A DNA stretch of 64,000 nucleotides, from the NCBI RefSeq assembly GCF_000876655.1, contig NZ_JYCN01000004.1, positions 1 through 64,000 of the forward strand, in the 5' to 3' direction. The DNA comes from Arthrobacter sp. SPG23 (GTDB lineage Bacteria; Actinomycetota; Actinomycetes; Actinomycetales; Micrococcaceae). Within the stretch, counting starts at the first letter, position 1; the number at the start of each line of letters is the position of its first letter. The notes under the pieces are model-generated. The model had not been told where the DNA came from and ran no database searches. It saw only the letters and a program-made list of their open reading frames with translations. The position numbers and the translations under genes are program-made. This document shows positions 31,704 through 42,132 of this stretch, piece by piece.

Positions 31704-32744
31704 ATGGCTACCGAATTGGGCCCGACGCCGGTAAAAAAGCCGGCGTCGGGCGGTCCCGAGATCCACCACGCACCCAAGGGGGTGGGGGAAGACAACCGGA
31801 TCGCCAGCCAGGGCCGGTGGGCGTCGTGGCTGTTGGCTCCCACTATCATCGCGCTGGCGGTAGTGATTGTTTACCCGATCATCAGCGCACTCGTTATGTC
31901 CTTCCAAAAGGACGCCGGCCTGGATCCCGTCACCGGGCTTTTCACCGCCGGTGGTCCCGCAGGCGTCCAGAACTACGTAAACTGGCTGGCCCAGCAGTGC
32001 TCCGCTCCCGGCGGCGGCACGGTTGCCTGCCCGCCCGGAACGCTCGGCGCCCAGTTCTGGACCGCGACGGCCACCACCTTTTTCTTCACCGTGGTGACCG
32101 TGACCCTGGAAACCGTCCTCGGTTTCTGGATGGCCCTCATCATGGCCAGGACCTTCCGGGGACGCAGCCTGGTCCGTGCAGCGGTCCTGGTCCCGTGGGC
32201 CATTCCCACCGCCGTGACTGCCAAGCTGTGGCTGTTCATCTTCGCTTTCGAAGGCATCGCGAACAAGCTGTTCAACACCACCATCCTGTGGACCGGCAGT
32301 GAGTGGCCGGCCAAGTGGGCGGTCATCATCGCCGACGTCTGGAAGACCACGCCCTTCATGGCCCTCCTCATCCTCGCCGGCCTGCAGATGATCCCCGCAG
32401 AGGTGTATGAGGCTGCCAAGGTTGACGGTGCCAGCACCTGGCAGCGGTTCCGCATGATCACCCTGCCGCTGGTCAAGCCGGCGCTGATGGTGGCCATCCT
32501 GTTCCGTACGTTGGACGCACTTCGCATGTTCGACCTCCCGTACATCCTGACGGGCGGTGCCAACAACACCACCACGCTGTCCATCCTGGTGATCAACCAA
32601 ATCAGACAAGGGTTCAACGCGGCGGCAGCATTGTCCACCATTACGTTCATCATCATCTTCCTCGTCGCATTCATCTTCGTGCGCTTCCTGGGAGCAAACG
32701 TTGTGGAACAAAGCGGAGCCACCGGTAAGAAGGGGAAGAAATGA
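31704..32744 (+). CDS. CUT1 sugar permease (MalF-type)
   Basis: The 346-residue membrane protein has six predicted spans and a cytoplasmic N-terminus. It carries an insertion with two Cys after span 1 (QQCSAPGGGTVACPPG), probably extracytoplasmic. The EAA coupling loop reads YEAAKVDGASTWQRFRMITLPLVKP. No Shine-Dalgarno is obvious at the ATG, which lies only 6 bp after the binding-protein stop. Its stop overlaps the next permease. No ATPase gene is present, so a shared MsiK-type ATPase elsewhere is presumed. Confidence 0.9.
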   Translation: MATELGPTPVKKPASGGPEIHHAPKGVGEDNRIASQGRWASWLLAPTIIALAVVIVYPIISALVMSFQKDAGLDPVTGLFTAGGPAGVQNYVNWLAQQCSAPGGGTVACPPGTLGAQFWTATATTFFFTVVTVTLETVLGFWMALIMARTFRGRSLVRAAVLVPWAIPTAVTAKLWLFIFAFEGIANKLFNTTILWTGSEWPAKWAVIIADVWKTTPFMALLILAGLQMIPAEVYEAAKVDGASTWQRFRMITLPLVKPALMVAILFRTLDALRMFDLPYILTGGANNTTTLSILVINQIRQGFNAAAALSTITFIIIFLVAFIFVRFLGANVVEQSGATGKKGKK

Positions 32745-33637
32745 GCGCCGGGACAGCCGCGACTGCCCTGAGGGCAGAACAGGACAGGGGCAGGAAGACC
32801 GCCCAGAACCGGGAGAAGATCGCGCAGGGGCGTACTTACATCAGCGCCGCGGTGATCCTCATCTGGTGCCTGGCGCCGGCGTATTGGATGGTGGTGACGG
32901 CGTTCCGGGATGTGGACTTCACGTACGACACCTCGATACTGCCGACCCACATCACGCTGGACAACTTCAACACGGCCTTCGATACCTCCTTTGGCAACAG
33001 GTTCGGGCAGGCACTGCTCAACAGTGTTTTCATCGGCGCCGTCGTTACGCTGGTGTCGTTGCTGATCGGTGTTTTCGCCGCCTACGCGCTGGCACGGTTG
33101 AACTTCCGGTTCAAGTACCTGGTGCTGGGCTTCATCCTGGGCGCATCCATGTTCCCGGGCGTCGCCCTCATCACCCCGCTGTTCCAGCTCTTCACCAACA
33201 TCGGCTGGATGGGTACGTACCAGGCGCTGATCATCCCGAACATCTCCTTCGTGCTTCCTCTGACCGTGTACACGATGACCTCCTTCTTCCGCGAAATGCC
33301 GTGGGAGCTTGAGGAATCGGCGCGGGTGGACGGCTGCACCCAGGGGCAGGCGTTCCGAAAGGTGATCCTGCCGCTGGCGGCCCCGGCCATCTTCACCACG
33401 GCCATCCTGGCGTTCATCTCCTCCTGGAATGAATTCCTGATCGCCAGCCAGCTGTCCAGCGACGCGACCCAGCCGGTTACGGTTGCCATCGCGAGCTTCG
33501 CCGGCGCGCAACCGAACCAGATTCCGTACACGGCCATCATGGCTGCCGGAACCATCGTCACCATTCCCTTGGTAATCCTGGTACTGGTCTTCCAGCGCAA
33601 GATTGTTGCCGGCCTCACCGCCGGCGCCGTCAAGTGA
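32741..33637 (+). CDS. CUT1 sugar permease (MalG-type)
   Basis: The 298-residue membrane protein has six spans. The EAA loop reads LEESARVDGCTQGQAFRKVILPLA, and the C-terminus has the MalG-type ISSWNEFLIASQL segment. It starts in an ATGA overlap with the MalF-type gene and ends in a GTGA overlap with a small membrane-protein gene. Confidence 0.91.
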   Translation: MSAGTAATALRAEQDRGRKTAQNREKIAQGRTYISAAVILIWCLAPAYWMVVTAFRDVDFTYDTSILPTHITLDNFNTAFDTSFGNRFGQALLNSVFIGAVVTLVSLLIGVFAAYALARLNFRFKYLVLGFILGASMFPGVALITPLFQLFTNIGWMGTYQALIIPNISFVLPLTVYTMTSFFREMPWELEESARVDGCTQGQAFRKVILPLAAPAIFTTAILAFISSWNEFLIASQLSSDATQPVTVAIASFAGAQPNQIPYTAIMAAGTIVTIPLVILVLVFQRKIVAGLTAGAVK

Positions 33638-33903
33638 CTGGTTCGGCTGCGGGCGGGGAACAGAACCACGGACGGGTCCGCAGTGAACACCGGCGGACCC
33701 GGTCCGGGGAGGACTTCGACACCATCATCGGCTTCCTCGGGTTCTGGGCTGTCGTGCTGGTGGTGGTCACCGTCTGGATGGAGGTGACCGCCCAGCCGGC
33801 GGTCGGATGGGCGCTGGGACTGCTGGGCGTGCTCCTTGCCCTCTATGGCATGGTGCGGCTCCGCCGTCGCCTGCCCGCAAGGACCGCTACGCGTAAGAAA
33901 TAG
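33634..33903 (+). CDS. Small two-span membrane protein in the sugar-importer operon
   Basis: The 89-residue protein has an Arg/His-rich N-terminus, two hydrophobic segments (about 28-47 and 53-72) and a basic tail ending in RTATRKK. I recognise no family. Its start overlaps the stop of the permease gene as GTGA, so it is translated with the importer. A role in assembly or membrane anchoring is possible but not shown. Confidence 0.68.
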   Translation: MTGSAAGGEQNHGRVRSEHRRTRSGEDFDTIIGFLGFWAVVLVVVTVWMEVTAQPAVGWALGLLGVLLALYGMVRLRRRLPARTATRKK

Positions 33904-34003
33904 GAGCTAATCAAGAGCTCAAGGCTGGGCGGATTAGACTGGCTTGTTGCCGCAGGGGAAGCACAGGTAGCAAGAATCTGCGAACAGCAAGCAAGGGGAA
34001 ACT

Positions 34004-35068
34004 GTGGCACGCACAACGGACAGGGCTCAACGGGGCGGCCATTCCGGCGTCAGCATAGAGGACGTCGCAGCCGCAGCGGGGGTTTCTACTGCCACAGTCT
34101 CGCGCGCAGTCCGCGGACTGCCCAGGGTTTCGCCGGCCACCCGGGAAAAGATTCTCGAGGTGGCCGGCGCCTTGGGCTATGTGGCTTCATCATCCGCCTC
34201 GGGCCTGGCCACGGGACGGACCAAAACCATCGGAGTGCTGGCGCCGTTCGTCAGCCGCTGGTTCTTCTCCAAGGCGATCGAAGGCGCAGACCGTGAACTG
34301 CACGCGCGCCAGTACAACCTGTCGCTGTTCAACCTGGGCGGCCATGGCAGCAACCGCGAGCGGCTCTTCAGCAAGACTATGGTGTACAAGCAGATCGATG
34401 CCCTCCTGGTGCTGTGTATGGCGCTGACCCACGAGGAAATCGAGCACCTGCAGAAGATCGACATCCCCCTGGTGGTGGTGGGCGGCCACGTGGAGGAATG
34501 CCCCTACATCGGCATCGATGATTACGCTGCGGCCTCCACCGCTGTCCGGCACCTGATCAGCCTCGGCCACAAGGACATCGCCCTTCTCCACGGCGACGAC
34601 GAAACCGACCTCAACTTCGATGTTCCCCGTGTCCGCATCAAGGCGTTCCAGGACGTCATGGCCGGCTCCGGGCTTCCTGTCCGTCCGGAGTGGGATGAGT
34701 GGGGCGACTTCACGGTCCGGAGCGGGCAGGATGCGTTCACCAGGATGTGGACCCGGCCCGGCCCGAAGCCTACCGCGATCTTCTGCGCGTCTGACGAGAT
34801 GGCCATGGGCGTCATTTTCGAAGCCAACAAAATGGGTGTCCGCGTGCCGGAGGACCTGTCCGTCATCGGAATCGATGACCACGATTTCTCGGATGCCATG
34901 GGACTGACCACCGTGAGGCAGCGGCCTGATGAGCAGGCCGAACTCGGCACTAAGATGCTGCTCGATGAACTGGACGGCGCCCTCGGTGCGGTCCACTCGG
35001 AAGTTGCGCCCCACCAGCTGATCGTCAGAAGGACGACGGCGCCGCCCCCGCCTCCACAGACCGCCTAG
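34004..35068 (+). CDS. LacI-family regulator of the alpha-glucoside module
   Basis: The 354-residue protein has a helix-turn-helix at about residues 17-40 (SIEDVAAAAGVSTATVSRAV), a hinge helix, and a periplasmic-binding-protein-like ligand domain from 68 (TIGVLAPFVSRWFFSKAIEGAD). The C-terminus ends in a run of prolines. GTG start with AAGGGGAA upstream; TAGACT at 33935-33940 may be its own -10. It is the best candidate to bind TGTAAACGCTTGCA at 30310 and its near-copy before the levansucrase, since its recognition helix is of the common LacI/GalR type. It converges with the next gene. Confidence 0.88.
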   Translation: MARTTDRAQRGGHSGVSIEDVAAAAGVSTATVSRAVRGLPRVSPATREKILEVAGALGYVASSSASGLATGRTKTIGVLAPFVSRWFFSKAIEGADRELHARQYNLSLFNLGGHGSNRERLFSKTMVYKQIDALLVLCMALTHEEIEHLQKIDIPLVVVGGHVEECPYIGIDDYAAASTAVRHLISLGHKDIALLHGDDETDLNFDVPRVRIKAFQDVMAGSGLPVRPEWDEWGDFTVRSGQDAFTRMWTRPGPKPTAIFCASDEMAMGVIFEANKMGVRVPEDLSVIGIDDHDFSDAMGLTTVRQRPDEQAELGTKMLLDELDGALGAVHSEVAPHQLIVRRTTAPPPPPQTA

Positions 35069-35105
35069 AACCGACCGCTTAGGACGGGCGGGACGGGTCC
35101 AACGG

Positions 35106-36059
35106 CTAGGACGCCCGGGCCAGCTGCCTGATCGGAATCCAGCGGGAGGCAAGCCGCCGGTAGGCCGCTGCAGCTCCGGTCATATCCCCCTCGGCCAGGC
35201 ATTCGATGCCGAGCCTCACGTCCATGGGTGAATCGTCCGGATACACCTTGTCCGCAACGGCGCCGTAGTCCAGTTCCACCACTGAGCCGGGGTGGAAGAG
35301 TTCCAGCCACTCGGTGAGCTGGGTCATGTCGTCCAGCATGTCCAGGTCCGGGGCGGCGAGGGCCAGGTTGGCCACGGCATAGCGGACGCGTTCCAGGGCT
35401 TCACCAATCGGTGCCCACACGCGGACCGTGATGATTCGCCCGTCGGACTCCACCACATCCTGGGGATCGGATTCCTTGAAGAGGGAGAACCAGCTGAACG
35501 GGATGCCCCAGGTGGACGCGCGCGTGTGGACCCGGCTGGTGCCTTCGCGGGCCTTCACCAGGTCGATGCGTTCCTGGTGCTTGTCCCGCTGTTCTTCCGG
35601 GATCAGCAGCTCGGCCAGGGGCCCGTGGATGCCCTCCATCAGGGCGTTGGCGGCCAGACCCGCCCGCAGCACCAGCTGGCTGGGGCAGTACAGCAGTGCC
35701 TGCTCCGCGCTGTCGGCGCCGGCAGCGGCGTCACCCTGCGCGCCGGCGTCGGCCGTTCCGGACGCATCGGGTGCGCCGGAAGACTTCTGCGCACCCGGTT
35801 GCTGAGGCTCCGGGGGAGCCGGAATGACGCGGACCAGGTCGGTGCGCCCGGTGGGGAAGGGATCGCCGCCGGGGCGTGTGATCCGGCCGAGGGAGGCCTG
35901 CAGCTCGGCGTTTTCCACGGCTGCGCGGGAGGCCGTCCTGGCGCCCGCCGCCCTGAGCGCGGCGCGCTGCTCTTCCGGGAAAGCGGAGAGCGGCTCGTAG
36001 ATCCGCAGCGCGGAGGAGAAAGGCAGGCCCGCCTGGCCGCGGTAAATGTTGCCCGTCAT
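35106..36059 (-). CDS. Conserved actinobacterial protein of unknown function
   Basis: The 317-residue protein has no signal peptide. It starts with a conserved-looking block (FSSALRIYEPLSAFPEEQR), has an Ala/Gly/Asp-rich low-complexity linker near 90-120, and a C-terminal half with TWGIPFSWFSLF, RIITVRVWAPIGEALERVRYAVANL and a helical end with WIPIRQLARA. I have seen proteins with this N-terminal block as hypotheticals next to exonuclease III in Actinobacteria, but know no function. It is encoded 10 bp downstream of xth on the same strand, so the two are probably co-transcribed; a link to DNA repair is only contextual. Confidence 0.7.
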   Translation of the reverse strand: MTGNIYRGQAGLPFSSALRIYEPLSAFPEEQRAALRAAGARTASRAAVENAELQASLGRITRPGGDPFPTGRTDLVRVIPAPPEPQQPGAQKSSGAPDASGTADAGAQGDAAAGADSAEQALLYCPSQLVLRAGLAANALMEGIHGPLAELLIPEEQRDKHQERIDLVKAREGTSRVHTRASTWGIPFSWFSLFKESDPQDVVESDGRIITVRVWAPIGEALERVRYAVANLALAAPDLDMLDDMTQLTEWLELFHPGSVVELDYGAVADKVYPDDSPMDVRLGIECLAEGDMTGAAAAYRRLASRWIPIRQLARAS

Positions 36060-36069
36060 CGCGGCCCCA

Positions 36070-36876
36070 TCAGTCGGCCAGCTCTACGATGACCGGTGCG
36101 TGGTCAGATGCGCCCTTGCCCTTGCGTTCCTCGCGGTCGATCGACGCGCCGGTCACGCGTGCGGCGAGTGCGGGGGAGGCGAGGACGAAGTCGATCCGCA
36201 TGCCTTCCTTCTTGGGGAAGCGAAGCTGGGTGTAGTCCCAGTAGGTGTAGACGCCCGGGCCCGGAGTGTGCGGGCGGACAACGTCCTGGAACCCGGCGGC
36301 TTCGAAGGCATGGAAGGCGGCGCGCTCGGGTTCGCTGACGTGGGTCATGGCGTTGGCACGGAAGAAGTCGATGTCCCACACGTCGTCGTCCTGCGGGGCG
36401 ATGTTCCAGTCGCCCATCAAGGCAATCTGCGCCTCAGGGTTTTCAGTGACCCAGGTCTGGGCGTGGGTCTTCAGCATGTCCAGCCAGCTGAGCTTGTAGG
36501 GCATGTGTTCGTCGTCGAGCGCCCGGCCGTTGGGAACGTAGAGGCTCCATACCCGGACGCCGCCGCACGTGGCACCGATGGCGCGGGCCTCCTGGATGGG
36601 ATCCTTGCCGTTCTTGCCGAATACCGGCTGGTCCACGAAGGACCGTTCCACATCTTCGAGGCCAACGCGGGAGACGATGGCCACGCCGTTCCACTGGTTC
36701 ACGCCAAAGTGGGCCACCTCGTAGCCCATGCGTTCGAAGAGTTCCCAGGGAAAGTTGTCGTCCTTGCACTTGGTTTCCTGGATGGCCAGGACATCGCAGT
36801 CGCTGCGCTCGAGCCAGGCCTCCACGCGGTCGGCGCGGGCACGGAGGGAGTTCACATTCCAGGTAGCAATCTTCAC
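36070..36876 (-). CDS. xth: Exodeoxyribonuclease III (AP endonuclease, XthA family)
   Basis: The 268-residue enzyme cleaves DNA 5' to abasic sites and trims 3' blocks in base-excision repair. It has the family N-terminus MKIATWNVNSLRAR, then AIQETKCKDDNFP (catalytic Glu), SLYVPNGR (Tyr), GDWNIAPQDDDVWD (Asp/Asn), YWDYTQLRFPKKEGMRIDFVL and SDHAPVIVEL (Asp-His). All expected catalytic residues are visible and the length is normal. The GTG at 36876 is used because AGGA precedes it and it matches the family start. Confidence 0.95.
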   Translation of the reverse strand: MKIATWNVNSLRARADRVEAWLERSDCDVLAIQETKCKDDNFPWELFERMGYEVAHFGVNQWNGVAIVSRVGLEDVERSFVDQPVFGKNGKDPIQEARAIGATCGGVRVWSLYVPNGRALDDEHMPYKLSWLDMLKTHAQTWVTENPEAQIALMGDWNIAPQDDDVWDIDFFRANAMTHVSEPERAAFHAFEAAGFQDVVRPHTPGPGVYTYWDYTQLRFPKKEGMRIDFVLASPALAARVTGASIDREERKGKGASDHAPVIVELAD

Positions 36877-37158
36877 AGTTCCTAACTTACCGAACTTGGG
36901 CGCAGGGGATCTGTCCAGCGCAGCTGTTTGCCGCCGTCGTGACCCTATTTCGCCCGGAACGGGCCCCGACACGCGGGGCGGGCGGCGGGTATGCGAACAG
37001 AAGTGGGCAAAGAAGGTCACGACGGCGGCGGGACACCAACGCACGACGGCGGCGGGAGCCTTTTAGGGGCAGCCCCGGGCGCTCTGGAATTTAGTAGGAA
37101 GTCCGAGTATATTCAGCAGCAAGGATGATGTAGGTCACATGCAAAGGAGCATTCCGCC
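36877..37158. promoter_or_regulatory. Divergent gap before the valine-catabolism genes
   Basis: The 282-bp gap separates xth (minus) from mmsA (plus). It contains GC-rich sequence up to about 37080, then an AT-richer stretch (37085-37140) suited to the mmsA promoter, and AAAGGAGC as ribosome-binding site. No operator or RNA gene could be recognised. Confidence 0.4.
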
Positions 37159-38657
<1,499 letters not shown>

Positions 38658-38658
<1 letters not shown>

Positions 38659-39749
38659 TGACCGAAGAAACCACAGCAGCAAGCCCCGCAGCGGGCCCCG
38701 CTGATGAAGTCCTGTTTGAGCGGCGCGGCCACCTTGGCGTCATCACACTCAATCGCCCCAAGGCCGTCAATGCGCTGACGCTGGGGATGGTGGGTGCCAT
38801 GCTGGAGCAGCTCACTGCATGGGCGGACGACGACGGCGTGGCCACCGTCCTGGTGCACGGCGCCGGAGACCGCGGCCTCTGCGCCGGCGGCGACATTGTG
38901 GCGATTTACCAGGACATGCTGGCCGGAGGGAAGGAAGCGGCCGGCTTCTGGCAGAACGAATACCGGCTGAATGCCCTTATAGCCGGCTATCCCAAGCCGT
39001 ATGTGGCCTTTATGGATGGCCTGGTGCTCGGCGGCGGGGTGGGGATTTCGGCGCACGGATCGGTGCGTATAGTCACCGAGCGCACCCGCTCCGGCATGCC
39101 GGAGACCACCATTGGTTTTGTGCCCGACGTCGGCGGCACCCTGCTGCTGTCCCGCTCGCCGGGGGAGGCGGGCACCCATGCTGCCCTGACAGGTGCCCAC
39201 CTGAGCGGCGCGGATGCCCTCTTCCTGGGCCTGGCGGACCACTATGTGGCGTCCGGGAACCTTCCCGCGCTGGCAGCGGCACTGGAAACCGAGACGGCGG
39301 ACGCCGCCGTCGAACGTTTCGCCGAAAAGCCGCCGGCATCGGTGCTGGGCGGGCAACGGGACTGGATCGACAGCTGCTACGCCAGCGATGACGCTGAGGA
39401 CATCCTCCGCCGTCTCCGCAGTTTCCACGGCGAAGCCGCCAGCGAGGCGGCGGACACCATCGAGGCGAAGTCGCCCACCGCCGTGAAGGTGGCACTGGAA
39501 TCGCTCCGCCGCGCGCGGACGCTGACGCTGGAGGAGGCCCTCGCGCAGGAATACCGCGTGGGTCTGCGGTTCCTGGCCGGTGCCGATTTCCGCGAAGGCA
39601 TCCGTGCGCAGGTGGTGGACAAAGACCGGAACCCGCAGTGGAAGCCGGCCAGCCTGCACGAGGTCTCCGCGGCCGACGTCGAGAGGTTCTTCGAGCCGCT
39701 GGGGGACCGGGAACTCAACCTGCATTCAAAGGAGGCACGCAATGTCTGA
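38658..39749 (+). CDS. 3-hydroxyisobutyryl-CoA hydrolase (crotonase superfamily)
   Basis: The 363-residue length fits HIBCH rather than the 260-residue hydratases. Signatures are GLCAGGDIVAIYQ, the oxyanion-hole block FMDGLVLGGGVGISAHGS, and TIGFVPDVGGTLLLSR. It releases 3-hydroxyisobutyrate from its CoA ester, the step before MmsB. It overlaps mmsA by one base and mmsB by 8 bp. Confidence in the specific substrate rests on length and context. Confidence 0.88.
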
Positions 39750-40674
39750 CGCATCAGGACCCGGGAAGAAGGAGCACGTCGCGTTCCTCGGGCTGGGACA
39801 CATGGGCGGGCCCATGGCCGTCAACCTGGTCAAGGCCGGGTACACGGTGGCGGGATTCGACGTGGTGCCTGGGGCGCTGGACGCGGCCCGCGAGCACGGC
39901 GTACCCACGGTGGCGACGCCCGCCGAGGCCGTTGCCGGAGCCGACGTGGTGCTCACCATGTTCCCGAGCGGACAGCACGTCCTGGACGCCTACCGCGGGA
40001 CGGAGGGCCGGCCCGGCCTTCTTGAAGCCGCAGCGCCGGACACCATGTTCCTGGACTGCTCCACCATCAACGTTGACGAGGCCCGCGAAGCGTCGGCACT
40101 CGCGGTTGCCGCAGGCCACAGGGCCGTGGATGCACCCGTCTCCGGCGGTGTGGTGGGCGCGGAAGCCGGCACGCTGACGTTCATGGTGGGTGCACACCCC
40201 GAGGACTTCGAATCCGTCCGGCCGCTGCTGGAAGTGATGGGCAAGCGAGTGGTCCACTGCGGCGGCCACGGGGCGGGCCAGGCCGCCAAGGTCTGCAACA
40301 ACCTGATCCTGGGCATCTCCATGATCGCGGTGAGCGAAGCGTTCGTGCTCGGCGAGAAGCTGGGGCTGACCCACCAGGCCCTGTTCGATGTTGCGTCCGC
40401 GGCATCGGGGCAGTGCTGGGCGCTCACCACCAACTGCCCGGTTCCGGGGCCGGTGCCCACCAGCCCGGCCAACCGCGACTACCAGCCGGGCTTTGCCGGG
40501 GCTCTGATGGCGAAGGACCTCAAGCTGGCCCTCAACGCGCTGCAAAGCACCGGGGTGGCCGCGCGGATGGGGCCGCTGGCATCGGAGATCTACGATACGT
40601 TTGCGGCTGAGGGCGGCGCGGGCCGGGACTTCTCCGGCATCATCACGGACATCCGGGACAAGTCAGCGCACTAG
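39742..40674 (+). CDS. mmsB: 3-hydroxyisobutyrate dehydrogenase
   Basis: The 310-residue NAD-dependent beta-hydroxyacid dehydrogenase has a Rossmann motif [17 protein letters not shown], the family signature [16 protein letters not shown], catalytic Lys in [13 protein letters not shown] and the DLKLALN helix. It oxidises 3-hydroxyisobutyrate to methylmalonate semialdehyde, which MmsA then consumes. ATG 39742 has a strong AAGGAGG 6 nt upstream, inside the preceding gene. Confidence 0.92.
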   Translation: MSDASGPGKKEHVAFLGLGHMGGPMAVNLVKAGYTVAGFDVVPGALDAAREHGVPTVATPAEAVAGADVVLTMFPSGQHVLDAYRGTEGRPGLLEAAAPDTMFLDCSTINVDEAREASALAVAAGHRAVDAPVSGGVVGAEAGTLTFMVGAHPEDFESVRPLLEVMGKRVVHCGGHGAGQAAKVCNNLILGISMIAVSEAFVLGEKLGLTHQALFDVASAASGQCWALTTNCPVPGPVPTSPANRDYQPGFAGALMAKDLKLALNALQSTGVAARMGPLASEIYDTFAAEGGAGRDFSGIITDIRDKSAH

Positions 40675-40724
40675 TTTTGAAGGCACCAGGCAGTTTTGAA
40701 GCAGAACCACGTGAGGAGTCAGGC

Positions 40725-41504
40725 ATGACGGAACAGTACGGGAACATTCTGGTGGAACGGCGCGGACGCGTGGGGCTGGTGACGCTGAACCGGCCGGAAG
40801 CATTGAACGCGCTGAACAAGGCCACCATGGATGAACTCGTGGCTGCGGTCACGGCCATGGACTCGGACCCCGGCGTGGGCGCTGTGGTGGTCACCGGGTC
40901 CGGCAAGGCGTTTGCCGCCGGTGCGGACATCAAGGAGATGGCAGCCCAGGGCTACATGGACATGTACGCCGCGGACTGGTTCCGCGGCTGGGAGGATTTC
41001 ACCAGGCTCCGCATTCCGGTGGTGGCGGCTGTCTCGGGTTTCGCCCTGGGCGGCGGCTGCGAGCTGGCCATGATGTGCGATTTCATCATCGCCGGGGACA
41101 ACGCCAAGTTCGGCCAGCCCGAGATCAACCTGGGCGTCCTGCCGGGCATGGGCGGATCGCAGCGCCTCACCCGGGCCGTGGGCAAGGCCAAGGCCATGGA
41201 CCTGATCCTCACCGGGCGGTTCATGGACGCGGAGGAGGCCGAGCGCGCGGGGCTGGTGTCCAGGATTGTGCCGGCAGCCGACGTGGTGGAAGAGGCTGTG
41301 AAAGTTGCCGAGGTGATTGCTTCCAAGTCCAAGTCCGCGGCCATGCTGGCCAAGGAAGCCGTCAACGCCGCCTTTGAAACCGGCCTGGGGCAGGGCGTGC
41401 TTTTCGAACGGCGTCTCTTCCACTCACTGTTCGCCACCGAGGACCAAAAGGAAGGCATGGCAGCCTTCACGGAGAAGCGGCAGCCCGAATTCAAGCACCG
41501 CTAG
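40725..41504 (+). CDS. Enoyl-CoA hydratase (crotonase family)
   Basis: The 259-residue protein has canonical hydratase length with [29 protein letters not shown] (oxyanion hole and catalytic Glu) and [16 protein letters not shown] (second Glu). In this context it most likely hydrates methacrylyl-CoA in valine breakdown. GAGGAG precedes the ATG. The reading frame continues upstream to 40677 without homology. After the stop a small hairpin GGCCGG-TTCCTTTC-CCGGCC (41507-41526) may terminate transcription from both sides. Confidence 0.9.
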   Translation: MTEQYGNILVERRGRVGLVTLNRPEALNALNKATMDELVAAVTAMDSDPGVGAVVVTGSGKAFAAGADIKEMAAQGYMDMYAADWFRGWEDFTRLRIPVVAAVSGFALGGGCELAMMCDFIIAGDNAKFGQPEINLGVLPGMGGSQRLTRAVGKAKAMDLILTGRFMDAEEAERAGLVSRIVPAADVVEEAVKVAEVIASKSKSAAMLAKEAVNAAFETGLGQGVLFERRLFHSLFATEDQKEGMAAFTEKRQPEFKHR

Positions 41505-41529
41505 GGGGCCGGTTCCTTTCCCGGCCAAG

Positions 41530-42132
41530 CTAGCGCGGGGCCGGCTCGGCCGGGATCGCGGCGTGTACCTTGAGCGCAGCTTCCAGTTCCTCGGCCGTCG
41601 GCGGACTCGCGCCCGCCCGGGCCGAGGGTCATGGCGACCAGTTCCGCTCCCAGCTTGAGAATCCTGGAGGCCGCGTCTTCGACACTGTGCCGCGGGTAGA
41701 GCCACAAGGCATCTTCATCGCTGAGTTTGACCACGTTTGTGAAAGGAACCAGCTCTTCGAACACCGAGCGCGCCTCAGCCTGGGTGCCCAGGAGGTCCGG
41801 CCGGATATTGGGATCGTACGTGACCATGCATTCCGGGTGTGATTGTTCCAGGAGGGCCTTGACCGCCGCGGCTCCCGGAGCCAGGAAGGTTGCTATGGAG
41901 CCCGTATGAAGAATGCGCGGGATGACGATTGGGGTGGCTGTGGGAAAGCCGGGAGCCGGGCAGGACCCGGACACCGGCGCGGGCGAGGTGATTTTCAACC
42001 ACGGCGCCGCGCCGGTCCCCCCAATGGACGTCAGGAGCGTGGTGTCCACGCCCAGGCGCCCACCAGGGACTCGCCCACCACCAGGACGTCCGGCGGTGAT
42101 GGGGCGGCGTGATTGTTGGGATGCACGGTCAT
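41530..42132 (-). pseudogene. Decayed PfkB-family fructokinase
   Basis: The remnant begins at an ATG overlapping the GH32 stop (ATGA) and reads MTVHPNNHAAPSPPDVLVVG through GESLV, the normal start of a ribokinase/fructokinase. A deletion with frame change then joins it to RLGVDTTLLTSIG. A run of six G shifts the frame again; another deletion leads into RILHTGSIATFLAPG, an intact central block up to MTLGPGG. A further deletion with frame change leads to the native-looking C-terminus ASPPTAEELEAALKVH, ending in a stop at 41530-41532. The substrate-loop and the catalytic DTVGAGD region are missing. About 200 codons remain of roughly 310, with at least three frame-changing lesions, so no kinase is made. 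Confidence 0.88.

Noticed and set aside
36877..37158. A small RNA or short gene in the xth-mmsA gap
   Set aside because: No start with ribosome-binding site, tRNA fold or terminator could be found.
41501..42049. A 182-residue kinase-like protein as an intact gene
   Set aside because: Its N- and C-terminal parts are out-of-frame translation; the true gene is a multiply frameshifted fructokinase starting at 42132.
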